Assembly (NCBI GenBank): GCA_003956705.1
Contig: QZCP01000042.1
Location: 86,290-150,289 of the forward strand
Length of the DNA: 64,000 nucleotides
Source of the DNA: Brevipalpus yothersi
Taxonomy: Eukaryota; Arthropoda; Arachnida; Trombidiformes; Tenuipalpidae
Reading direction: 5' to 3'
The notes beneath the pieces are model-generated. The model did not search any database, was not told the origin of the DNA, and saw only the letters and a program-made list of their open reading frames with translations. This document shows, piece by piece, positions 13,559-23,981 of this stretch (its first letter is position 1; each line of letters starts with the position of its first letter). Position numbers and translations under genes: made by a program.

Positions 13559-14695
13559 GATTGAATGCCAATTTCGTCACCTCCTTATTGGATTATTGTG
13601 TCTCGCGCTTGTTCCTTTTTCGACAATGAAAAGGTAAAGTACAGTAGTGTATTAGTGAAAGCGAATTCTAGATGAAGCGTATATGAAACTGTATACTTAC
13701 TTTTTTTACACTTTCAGAGAACATTCATTGAGATATAATCTCCGATAGAGCTCCATGACCTTCATATTTGTCTGTTAAGATGAGAAATTGAGTTATTTGG
13801 ATGGAAACCACAAATGATCCAAGTATATATCACATTTTAATGAATTTATGAATTTAATGAATTTGAAAATATCGCAAGAGCACTCCAAATCACTATGCCA
13901 GAAGAAATTCGACTCGTGGGGCTTTCAAAAGGAAGAAGGTTTTATGGATTCCTTCTTTCAATTCACTGACTCGAATTTCGTATTCAAAAATTGGAATGAA
14001 CTTAAAAAAATCCATAAACAACTCGCCAACATCAAAGGAAAAATGTCACGATTTGCTGAATCTTGAATGATTCAAAATTTTCAAGGTGTAGAGCTTGCAA
14101 TAGATCCGATCGCTAGATCTATCAATTAATGAGAATTCAAAGTTACTGTTAGGGAAAATTTTTAATTATAGAAACACTATGACTGAAAGTGAGTAGCTCT
14201 TGTTTTCATTCACAGTACACATGATCAAAATCCTACGAAGAAGATTTATCGGATTTGTTTCTTGAATTTTAGGTGATTGAATTGGCATCCTTGTTTCAAA
14301 TAACTAATAACAATGTAAATGAGGTTGTTGTTGAATTCTTCTCTCCATCATTATCTCAACTCCAATAATCCAAATGAACAAAAGGACAATATTCAATTTT
14401 GCTTCATTTAAAATGCTTTTTTTTTCGTGAATTTTCTCTAGAAATTCAGGCAGTGAATTTATTTTCTTGTCATTACTCTGTATAGGCCTTAGATGATAAG
14501 GATTGTATGTATAAATGTATTTATAACTTAGCTCGAACTCCACGCGTAAAAAACAATCCACAATAGAAAATCATGACCAGATTGTGCTCTGCCCTCTCAC
14601 TGGATAGAGGCAAGCGGATAGGAATCCATTGGGACTCCTAGGACTGAGTACATTTTTCCAGTTTTAGAAAACTTTTCCCTCAATAATCATTGAAT
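13559..14695. other. Intergenic, no gene recognised
   Basis: No supportable coding exon. The ORFs at 13848-14066 (+) and 14304-14561 (-) have no motif, signal peptide or adjoining splice-linked exon. Confidence 0.45.
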
Positions 14696-16072
14696 TCACC
14701 AATTTCTTACTTCCTTAGTACTCTCAGTGGGCTCTTCGGGCTCATTGGCAGCCTTTACTCCTATCGCACCCATCAATACATCGATCCCCTCCTTGGCAAG
14801 ATCAAGGCCTAGCCGAATAAGGGACCAAATATTGGTAAATCCTGTTCTCATGAGCGTGTTATCTTCTTTCATCAATGATTCAACTTTGCGTTTCTCTTGG
14901 CCATCGTCGATTGAAGTGGTTATCATCAGCAATGCCCCTAAGGCGTCTTTAGCTCCCATATCTGCTTTTCTAATAGCTTTTTTGCCAAGCGCAAGAGATT
15001 CAAAAATTTTTTTCGCCCCATCTTGAAGCTCTTCTTTGTTTGGGGTACCTTCAGCTTTTATCAGTTCAGTCTCAGCTTGTTCCGCTAGTTCCAGAGCCCT
15101 TCTTGCATCTTTCATCGCAGAAGTAATGACGCTTCTCGCCTTCTCTGCTCTGTAAAATCAATGAAAATTTGATAATTATCTTCGAAGCCTGTGATAACGG
15201 GAATCGAATCTGGTGTGCTGCACTCGTTGGTCATAGATATTCTCTTCCCTTCAGAAGTGTTGGCAGAATAAGCTAAGGTCCCTGAAAACATTTCTTAATA
15301 CCTACTCCTTTTCAATTTTATCTCTTTGTGCTCCTTCAGGCATTTTTTTCATTGAATCAATGGTCTGGTTTGCTAGTGATAGTGCCTTTTTGACTACGGC
15401 CACAGCTTTGGCTGACGATTCTGTGGCATATCCAACTGACACCATGAAATGAATCAATTAATTATCTTCAAAAATCGATTGAAAGTGGTGACTTCGAATC
15501 ATCTTATCATTCATCTATATCTACTGTATTGTGTATCTGTGTATTTTCATTCAGTCTAGCTCTCAATTGATGACAAAGCGTTACTTCTAAGATTTATCTC
15601 TTCCTCTATTAAACTAATATCGACTTGGAATATGTATGCTACCAACCTGCTTCTTTGATCTTTTCCAGTGCTATGGTTTTGTTTATTTTTGGTTTTATGG
15701 TTGATCTAAGAGGACAGCTCAAAGAATCAATTCATTAGAGACATCATCAATACGCTTAAGGAGTCTTGTGATAATCTCTTTCTGGAAATGTTTCTGCTAT
15801 CACATCTCTTGAGCATGCATCTGAATCGTGAAAAGTGTAGTTTTGGAACTTGGCTAATATGGAATATGCTCAAAATTTCGATTGTCTCTTTCCTAAGGAT
15901 TTCCAGCGACCGAAAAGGTTAGAATAGCTGCTCATTATGATGCCGATTACCTCTTGCTCAAACTATTTACTTTCAGTCACCTCAATTTTTTTGATACTCA
16001 CGTTTCCTTGGCAAGCGAATACATTTCAGAGTTGAATATGAAAAGGACTAATAGGTAAGGGAAAATTTCCAT
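14696..16072 (-). CDS. Secreted helical, cysteine-poor protein C
   Basis: Third member of the family. Proposed exons are 16072-16002, 15705-15647, 15435-15306 and 15146-14696, giving 236 residues. Exon 1 encodes the signal (MEIFPYLLVLFIFNSEMYS). An extra 59 bp exon replaces the rest of the paralogs' first exon and ends at the family's GTTGGTA donor. The third exon (VVKKALSLANQTIDSMKKMP) corresponds to the 136 bp exon of the paralogs but is 130 bp. The last exon reads MKDARRALELAEQAETEL, then LDLAKEGIDVLMGAIG. The last exon has two AG acceptors five bases apart. The first (exon from 15151) matches the paralogs' junction but meets a stop after about 13 codons. The second (from 15146) keeps the frame open. 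The gene is therefore either rescued by the second site or newly broken. Confidence 0.65.
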
Positions 16073-16109
16073 CGTAAATATTTACTTGAAAAATGTCCCC
16101 CACTATCAG

Positions 16110-16690
16110 AATAGAGATATCTTAATGGAATTTGATTTATCTTCCAAATCGGCTTCCAAACGGCGATTATTATTCTCGAATGATGGATAGAGTAATTTAT
16201 CCGTTAATTTCTAGATCAAAAAGATGAAAATAATCTATTCGGGAGAGAATGAGAGTTAATTTCCGATAGTTTCTGTACCTGAAATCCTTAAAGAGAAGGT
16301 CATATCTCTCGACAATGAACTTTGGTAAAAGATCGAAAATTTTTCGAACTCATTCGAATGGCTTGAAACGTCTTTCGCTATAGAATTGAAACTCGACTCT
16401 CATCTTCATACATTCACAAATATCAAGCTACTTTCCAACACTAACGAGTTTACTCTTGATTTTTACGGTCAGGTTTCTAACGAGAAAAGTATTGACGAAA
16501 ATCAAGCGATGCAATGAGAAATAATCCAATATCTCATTCATTGAACTTGGGGGAGAATGCGAAGACGTCTGAGATTCAAAAAAAGTAATGGTCACAAATA
16601 GTTCATCACAATTCAATGCGATTCTCGAAGAGAGGGAGTCCAAGCTTCTATGATTATAAAAAAAACATTTTAACCTGTGATCCATTCGTG
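16110..16690 (-). repeat. Duplicated upstream segment, copy 1 (gene C)
   Basis: Directly upstream of the gene C start. It aligns in the same orientation with 18995-19605, which lies directly upstream of the dead protease gene at 17564-18942. Shared stretches include GAATTGAAACTCGACTCTCA, AATGAACTTTGG and ACGGTCAGGTTTCT. It probably contains the gene's promoter. Confidence 0.85.
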
Positions 16691-17563
16691 ACCCACATTA
16701 CTGGAATAGTATTCTTGAACCCATATTAGATACTCATAACCAATAGAGTTGCACTCAATCCATCCATTAAGAGTAATAGACAATGAGGTTTCTCCAGTCA
16801 AGGGGATTTCAAATCAAAGCCTCTATTGGTAGAATAACTGAGACACCTCTCCGTAAATTGTGTGCCAACGGATGAGTTCCAACTGATGAGGAGAGTCTCT
16901 TCATCAAAAGAGAATTCTTGCCTAAGATTACTCAATCTTGAAAGGGATATGTGGTTTTCATGGACTTGCGATTTGTTGAAATTTGGAGGTCCAAATTTTA
17001 AAGTATGATTCTGAACGATGACTTTATTGATGAGCCAGATGTTGGGAGAATTGCCTCCGATCAATTCTATCCGTTCTACTCGTTTTCAAATCTCAGTAGA
17101 TTTCAACGAAGATACCATGCACATCATAGTAGATTTGTTCTAACCATGTTGGAATCAAACTTCAGGTTATCTATATCGTCGCAATACTCGACTGGTTCTA
17201 TGACAAAAATATCCATTCATTCAGAAAATCCTCATTTCTGCTATGAACATGTGAACTGCCGATAGGTTGGGAGAATATTTTGTGAATTATCATTAACTGT
17301 TGATACGAGAGAGTTAACGTTAACAGAGATAATCTGGAGTCTTACACTTCATGCTAATGATGAACCTTCATGATCATTGGAAACAATCCTTGAAATGGTA
17401 GCGTACTTTTTCTACACGAAAAATGGGCTCGAAAACTTTAATCGCCTCAGGATAAGATTTAGGACTTTATTCCCTAATTGAATCAGGACAGTTTCTGATA
17501 TCATAGAATCGAATGAAATAGGAAAAATCTTGAAAATCCCAGAAATTCTTAGGGAGGCTCCTC
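16691..17563. other. Intergenic, no gene recognised
   Basis: Spacer between gene C's upstream segment and the 3' end of the next secreted gene. No gene seen. Confidence 0.5.
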
Positions 17564-18942
17564 TCATATAGTAGTTCTCCATTTCTTCGTTGTTTTCATT
17601 GTTTTCCTCGTGCTTTTCGGCTTTTTGGTTGAATGAAATGTTGGGTTCCATGTGCTAGGCTTTGGCGTGTACTTTGTCATGTGCTTTGTCGTGTGCTTTG
17701 TCGTGTGCTTTGTCATGTGCTTTATCGTGTGCTTCGTCGTGTGCTTTGTCGTGGGCTTTGGCATAGGCTTTGGCTCTGGCTCTGGCTTTGGTTCTGGTTT
17801 TGGCACAGGCTTTGGTTCTGGCTTTGGTTCTGGTTTTGGCTCTAACGTAACCCCTTCCTCTGGTACTGTTTCTGCATCGTCAGGTTTTTTGGTTTTGTCA
17901 AAGCTATCGCCTTTCGAAAGAGTACATACGCTCTTATCTCTATATTCTTTGCTTCCAATTACTTGTTTAATCCAATCCTTGGTTTCCTTATCGACAAGAT
18001 TCAGATAAGTGTTCTTTCTGAAATTGATAATCGCAACAATTAATCAATTGGTATACAACTATCGAATATTCTATTCAACAAAGAAAGCAAATACTTGCGA
18101 ACAGTCTTTGTTAACCTCCGCTATCAGGCCAACAAGTAAATGAACACCCTTCGCTTTACGCATCACAATTGCACCTCCTTCATCTCCACCACAGGCAAAA
18201 GATGCAGTACTATCGTCCACATCCTCTTTTTGTATCTTAACAGGACATTTTTCAGGATTTTTCTCGTTTTTTCTGCATGCGGGCTTCGTAGAAACAACAA
18301 TATCTGCCTTCTGTAAGTGTTTTCTTCTGGATGCATAATTTTCTTTTTCAGTCATTCCCCATCCAACTATTGTAACTTTGAACTTTTTGCCTTCCAACTT
18401 TTTCAGCAACCGAATAGGTTGCATGTGATATTGTTCCTGATCCAATTCGAGAAGAACAAAATCATATTTATCTCCTCCTTTACGCTCTTCTTCACTTTTC
18501 CCTGGGAAACAGTATCTTTTGACCACTTTTAGAGGCTTTAGGCCAGCATATGCCTCATTTGTCATATCATTATGAGCATTCGGAAGGATTGTCAAAGCTT
18601 TCGGACGTGTACGAAGTTTTTTTTCGACTACAAATGCCAACGACTTGACTGTGATCACAAATTTTTTAGCCACCACAACTCCGGCACCATATGATGTCCT
18701 CTGAGATTGTGTTGTTCAATTCAAATTATAAACATCGATATGAAAACTTATTAACTGACCGTTTCTCCACTTGTATCATAAGTTCCATTGATGGAAACCA
18801 TGTATTGGTACTCACCAGCTTGAGCATCCTCACCTTTAGTAATTTTACCAGCTTTTGGTGGGGGGTTCTTACAATCAATTTCAAGGAAATTTAGAATGAA
18901 TAGCAAATTGATACAAAATATTCCTAGACTGGGAGCCACCAT
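17564..18942 (-). CDS. Secreted S1 protease homolog, catalytically dead, repeat tail
   Basis: Chymotrypsin-fold protein that cannot be a normal serine protease. Exons: 18942-18760 (signal peptide and the propeptide junction GK-ITKG), 18700-18095 (protease domain) and about 18015-17564. At the His57 site the sequence is VITVKSLAF (Ser). The Asp site KYDFVLLEL is kept. The Ser195 site CGGDEGGAIV has Glu. Cys42 and Cys58 are also absent. The last exon carries the terminal helix (DKETKDWIKQVIG), then about ten PKPE-type repeats and a run of TKHT/TKHM repeats, a highly basic tail not present in its relatives. The exon 2/3 junction is less certain because the family's usual donor position is altered. 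Such dead paralogs often act as decoys or inhibitors; its actual role is unknown. Confidence 0.75.
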
Positions 18943-18994
18943 TATAACAGAATCCTACAGATAATTCCTTAGAATGCTACTAAATTTTAAAGAC

Positions 18995-19605
18995 ACTCTG
19001 AGAGTAGGTATCTTTATGAAATTCGATTTATCTTTCAAATCTGGGCTTCCAAACCGTGATTATTATTCCTGAATAATGGGTGGAAAAATTTTTCGTTAAT
19101 CACTGGATGATATAAGATAAAATTTGCTACTGGGTAAGAAAACAACAGTAAATTTCCTTTTAATAGGTTTTGTACCTGAATTCTGCGGTGAAAAGGACGT
19201 ATCGCTAGACAATGAACTTTGGTGAGAAATCGAAAATTTTTCGAAATTATTTGGATTGCTCGAAATGTCTTTCGTTATAGAATTGAAACTCGACTCTCAT
19301 CTTCAAACCTTCACAAATATCAAACTACTTTCGAACACTAAAGAGTTTACGCCTAATTTCACGGTCAGGTTTCTTTAGAGAGAAAAATATGGGTGAAAAT
19401 TAGGTGAGGCAATGGAAAAAAATTGAATTCTGTCCAATTTCTAAATCAATCAACTTGAGGGGAAGAAGTTTTTAAGACATTTCACACTCAAAGATAGTAA
19501 TGCTACTAAATTCATCTAACCAATTCCCTTTTTTGCTTCACTCCAATCCAATTTTAAAAGAGAGTAAACTCGAGTCTTGATGGCTATAAGATACAATCCA
19601 TTCTG
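18995..19605 (-). repeat. Duplicated upstream segment, copy 2 (dead protease)
   Basis: Same-orientation copy of 16110-16690, beginning ~55 bp upstream of the protease-homolog start codon. Similarity runs several hundred bases with small indels, so it predates recent copying. It likely holds this gene's promoter. Confidence 0.85.
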
Positions 19606-19854
19606 ATCTAACAACTGATGATTGTGAGATTCCTTAAGCGCTGATATCTAATTCCTCTGGAATTGATTATTCAATTGTACAAAAAGAAGCGAAATAGTAG
19701 ATTGAATCGTAGCATACATGTAGAAGGTCAATTTTTCTATTCTCTTGTTCTTCTCTTGTGAAGAATCTTTCAAGTGTTGAACAAGTCTTTGAAATCAAAA
19801 GAATGTTACAAATTCTTGATAAGGCTTATCTCAACTGTCAAATTTTCGTTCAGT

Positions 19855-20075
19855 AGTTCTTCTCTTCTTTGTTGTTATTTTTCTGGTGCTCTCCAGCTTT
19901 TTGCTTGGATGAGATGATTTATCGAATAGGCTATATTTGTTTTTTGGTTTTGTTGTTGATGACGTTAAAATTAGCTCTAGTGTTCATAATGAGGTTGGCT
20001 TTGGTGTCATCGTTGACATTGGCCTTTTTTCGAGCGAATTTCCTCTTATCAGCAATTGTAGATTCGCCTGACTGA
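19855..20075 (-). pseudogene. Remnant of a second protease-homolog 3' exon
   Basis: About 70 bp at 19855-19925 align with 17570-17645, the 3' end of the tail-bearing protease homolog. On the minus strand the adjoining sequence still reads as Lys/Thr/Asn-rich protein (IADKRKFARKKANVNDDTKA). Because the flanking copy-2 upstream segment lies in the matching place, this looks like the decayed end of a tandem protease-homolog copy. No protease core could be found further upstream. Confidence 0.45.
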
Positions 20076-21401
20076 TTTATAGCCTGAAGGTTGAAGCGTT
20101 AGACGAATAAAAGGCTCAAAGGCTTCATCTCAGCCAAACTGGAGAGGAATTGTTACAACAAGCTACTAGAATCACCTCTGGGATGATTCCCTTAACCCGA
20201 AACTTTAGTAAGGCTGAGGAGATTGCTTACAATGAACTCTTGAATTCATCTGAAATTGATTCCTTTTCATGGGCTCTTGGCCTGAGATTTACCTTCAATA
20301 TGATTTCTAATAGATGGAACGATTCTATGAAGTTGTCTATCCAATTGTGTGGCTATTTGAACTTCAAAAATTTTCATCTCTCAGACAAGCTTTGCATTTA
20401 TCTTCGACCTATTGACTTGTTTCCATCTTTGTTACTTTTATTTTATTTTATTTTCTTCTAGTTTATAAGATTCTAATAATGCTCTAGAGCATTCGATTGC
20501 AGATTGCATTCATCACACTCTACTTCAAAACCGATATCTGCTTTGTCCGCAGGGGGAATATGATAACATAGAATAGCGTTCAGTTCAAGAAGGCCGGTAC
20601 GGAGCGTTGTTGACAATTGATAGAACTTTCATCATTAAAACGATTGATCTTATTCCGACTTTGAGTGGCAATAGTTGCATGGACAGCTCATTTTGAGGAA
20701 TCCTCCTCAGTTTTCTATGGGATATCAAATTAATAATAATAATCTCATCAATCACCCTCAATACGCTCTCTCGATTGTCATAAAGCTATTAATATAAGTT
20801 TTTTGCTGATTTTTGTTCTAGGTTACTGTTTTTGAATTTGTAAAATCGAGCTGCCTCTATTGGCAACTCCATCCGAAAATATTTTCGATAAGAGTTTCTA
20901 TCAGAATTTTCTCATTTGATCACCGAGAAGAAGTAGATTAGAGGGCTCAAAGCTTTTGACATTCAATTTCTACCTAATAGAAATCAGGTGCGAAACAGAT
21001 TTATCGGCAAAAAGATTGAGTCCTGAAAAGAGTGATATTCATTCCCCATGATGTGATGGATCATTTGAGAGAAATAAATCTATGAAATGCATGCAATGGC
21101 CGTTTAATTCAGCTATTCAGTGATTTTCAGTGATGTTTTTTAGTAGTAGTTTTCATAGTTCCCCTCCATGTAGGTTTTCCTTTCTTCTGGAAGAGAGCAA
21201 AAAGAATACTTTTTTAGTAAATTCTATTTTCTCAATTCAAGAGAGATGCAGAATTAAGCTCTCATACTCATGGGGAGAGTGGAAATTTCTTTATAGTAAG
21301 TTGTCAGCATGTTCGAAATGAACGAATGCTCACTGACTTATCATGAAAGGCTAGAAACACATCTCAAATCTTTCAGATAATCTATAGCAATAATCTAGAT
21401 C
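20076..21401. other. Intergenic, no gene recognised
   Basis: Where a decayed protease-homolog copy would be expected, no triad motif or splice-linked exon is readable on the minus strand. The plus-strand ORF at 20150-20461 has no recognisable domain. Confidence 0.4.
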
Positions 21402-21627
21402 TCAACTAACCGGATGCCCTGTTGGAGGAGTGATCATTCTGCAAAAAGAGACAAACGTGAGCATTGGAATAAGAATATCAAATTAGGTTTTTTTCAATTA
21501 CAGCCAAGGAAATCAAACTTGGTCTACATTACCTCTTATTCACACTTTTTTCCTCCACTACTTCACAATTGGTGGCCAGAATCATTGTGATGATCATCAA
21601 GCAAAAGATAAATTTTTTGGAGACCAT
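21402..21627 (-). CDS. Small secreted peptide precursor (43 aa)
   Basis: Too short for usual gene callers. Exon 1 is 21627-21533 and exon 2 is 21438-21402, joined by a 94 bp GT-AG intron with acceptor TTTTTGCAG. The product is 43 residues. Residues 1 to about 21 form a clean signal peptide (KKFIFCLMIITMILATNC), followed by an acidic spacer (EVVEEKSVN), a dibasic KR and the last eleven residues MITPPTGHPVS before the stop. The layout of signal, spacer, dibasic site and short Pro-rich peptide is that of a processed bioactive peptide. I do not recognise the mature sequence. A TATA box lies at 21733-21740, about 106 bp upstream of the ATG, and the gene sits among other minus-strand secretory genes. 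Confidence 0.6.
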
Positions 21628-21732
21628 TTTTGTTTGCTTCGAAAACGTTTTTGAAACGGAATCAGTAAAAAATTTGATGGAGATTCTGATTACTGTAAGT
21701 TATCAGTGAGGTAGGAATACTCCGAGTTCCTG

Positions 21733-21740
21733 TTTTTATA
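21733..21740 (-). promoter_or_regulatory. TATA box of the 43-aa peptide gene
   Basis: TATAAAAA on the minus strand, 106 bp upstream of the start codon at 21627, at a spacing that would leave a ~75-80 base 5' UTR. Confidence 0.55.
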
Positions 21741-22523
21741 CTGGAGTGTCATTTGATATTCTTGTAGACCTTTATCAATTTCAACTTATTACGCGCTGCT
21801 TGACATTAATTAAATGTCAAGTAGAAGGTTGCTATCGTGACATCATTCGAAGAACGAAATTGAGTAACTCGAAACTATTCTTCTTCCCCAATCAGAGGTT
21901 TCCTCGTATGAGATGAGCGAAAAGTTGCTTTAATATCATGTAACAGGTTGAGACTTAGGGAGAATGAAAGAATAAAAATGAAAATGAAAGAGAAAATGGA
22001 ATGGCGAAAAAAGCAATCATCGTTAAAAAAGGGATCATTTTCATAAGAAAGTGGGCATTTTGAAAAATTTCATTCTAATCTTATTGATCATATCATTTTC
22101 CATTTGACATGACATCATGATCTTACGCAATTCATTTTGAATGAAGCGCTTTTAAGTTCACTCAGATCATGAGATTCCCGTAATTTCCCTCTCCATTTCC
22201 TTAGATTCCCATAGTTCCTTTAGAACTCTTCTAGCCATGTGAGCATTTTCCTTTAAATAAAATTCTATCTAGCATTCATCAGTAGAGAGTAATAAATTCA
22301 GGCTGGAGAACTGAAGTTCCACGTGCGGATAGTTGAATCTCATGAGGAAGTATCAGTGAATCAATTCGAAAATTAGTGAAATGAAATTCTCAGATATATC
22401 AGATATATATATAATTATATAAACGTATCAGATAAATACATAAAAAGTAAAGCACCAAGTTGAATTGTTAGCATGTAGAGGTAACCATTGAGCTATCAAA
22501 ATGTCGAGCCGATAACGAGCACT
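21741..22523. other. Intergenic, no gene recognised
   Basis: Upstream region of the peptide gene and downstream region of the next secreted gene. (AT)n at about 22395-22425. Nothing else seen. Confidence 0.5.
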
Positions 22524-22913
22524 TTAAGGTGCTACAGTGCCAATCGATGTTCTCTTTCTGGATTTTCCTTTCCCTCTAGGCTTCCTAGTCCTCCTAGTCC
22601 TCCTTTTCCTTGACTTTTCAATGGGGGAATGTCTGGTGGCTGTATGTTTTCCAGTAGTGGGCTTATTAGTAGTAGACTTTTTTACAGAGGTTGATATTTT
22701 AGTAGCGGGCTTTTTAGTGGTTGTCCACTTCCTAGTGGTAGGCTTTTCAGTGGCAGGCTTCTTTGTTGTTTTCATCGAGGTTTGATTACTAGGTTGCTTA
22801 GGGTTCGTTTCTTTGCCGATTTCAACTGACTTTTCTGTTGATGATTCTTCACTATGGGCTATAAGAATACAAGAAATGATAATTAACAGGAATACGAGGC
22901 TGATTGAGCGCAT
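22524..22913 (-). CDS. Secreted Thr/Lys/Arg-rich protein 1
   Basis: Single exon, 129 residues. The start at 22913 is chosen because it begins a textbook signal peptide (MRSISLVFLLIIISCILIAHS); the 48 in-frame residues upstream look like translated UTR. The mature protein has no fold motif. It is a run of TTKKPATEKPTT-like repeats that could be heavily O-glycosylated, ending in a strongly basic Lys/Arg block (KSRKRRTRRTRKPRGKGKSR). It resembles the protein at 30708-31145 in design: a signal peptide, then STEKSVEIGKE versus STKKSVRIRKE, then a Thr/Lys/Arg tail. The two are probably paralogs. Function unknown; a secreted mucin-like or nucleic-acid or glycan-binding role is conceivable. Confidence 0.65.
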   Translation of the reverse strand: MRSISLVFLLIIISCILIAHSEESSTEKSVEIGKETNPKQPSNQTSMKTTKKPATEKPTTRKWTTTKKPATKISTSVKKSTTNKPTTGKHTATRHSPIEKSRKRRTRRTRKPRGKGKSRKRTSIGTVAP

Positions 22914-23682
22914 GTTATCTGTCCAAAATATTATTTTTAACCTCAATGAATAAAAATATGAGGCACTCGTTATAAAAGATCGCGTGCACTGCCTGTTGGC
23001 TGAATCAAAAATTTGAATGGGAGGTGATTTAAAACTGATGGAAGCACTGATCTCCATGGGCGGAGATTGAAAAATACTAGTTTTTATGATTCTAGTTCAT
23101 CGACATGGGTGCTAATAATTTCTAATATTTTCGTTTTGAATCCATTCGCCTGATTGATCGTATTTTAAAAATTTGCTCTTCTGTCCTCAGGAAATGGAAA
23201 ATTGATGAATTTCCATCAAAAAATGCCAAGCTACATGAAATGTATCACTGATAATAAGAATGATCAAGCAATGGTCAGAAGATCCATGATAGAGGTGTTG
23301 TTCGAAGATCAATATGTTAGCAATAATCCCTTTAGAAACTTTTCATCCAGAATTTATCCTTATTCTCTCACTGGGGCTTATTGAAAAATATCCAGCAGAC
23401 ATGTAAGTACAAGTATAAGCATAAGTGTATGTGACCTCATCGATTCATTCATTTTTATCATGAATCATGAATGAATCATAAGTCCGCGGAGTAAGATCCA
23501 ATTAAATCAATTTGATCTGAAGTTTATATCTAAATCGAAAGTGTGTTAGTCTCTCTATTCAATCAAGGATCTGAATAGACTGTGTTGAGGCCAAAACCTT
23601 CCCTGGAGAGCGTATTTCATGATCAACATTGGCTGCATCTTCTTTTGGAATCCGTATTACAGACCTCAGTTCTTTGAATTGT
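22914..23682. other. Intergenic up to the DNA transposon
   Basis: No gene recognised. The small minus-strand ORF that crosses the left transposon end (23559-23741) has no motif. Confidence 0.5.
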
Positions 23683-23684
23683 TC

Positions 23685-23710
23685 CCCGGGAGAAAAAAGG
23701 AGGCAAATTT
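23685..23710 (+). repeat. Left terminal inverted repeat of CACTA-like element
   Basis: Begins CCCGGGAGAAAAAAGG. Its inverse is at 29581-29606 with two mismatches. Confidence 0.88.
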
Positions 23711-23981
23711 TGCCTTTTTGATGCATATACAAATTTTGCATCTCAGTCTCATTGAATTCATGCTCAATTCAGGCTAGATTTGCAAGAAATTGGCGGATTT
23801 TCATGGAAGAGTTTTGTCTATTTCTGATAAACTTCCAGTCTCATTTCATGCAGGAAACTCACGATCTAATTGAAGAATATCAATCAACAGCTCCTGATTT
23901 GGAGAATTCTTTTGAATTGACAAGAATTTTGTTGAAAATATCAATTATGTCAAAGTTGCTTTATTCATGCATGATAAAATT

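Noticed and set aside
17633..18008. Plus-strand ORFs with Gly-Phe-Ser repeats, seemingly silk-like
   Set aside because: Exact antisense of the PKPE/TKH tail of the dead protease, whose minus-strand exon has splice and domain support.
22537..22785. Plus-strand hydrophobic ORF resembling membrane segments
   Set aside because: Antisense of the Thr/Lys-rich secreted protein.
23559..23741. 60-residue minus-strand ORF across the left transposon end
   Set aside because: It straddles the element boundary, so it cannot be an ancestral host exon in this form, and it has no motif.
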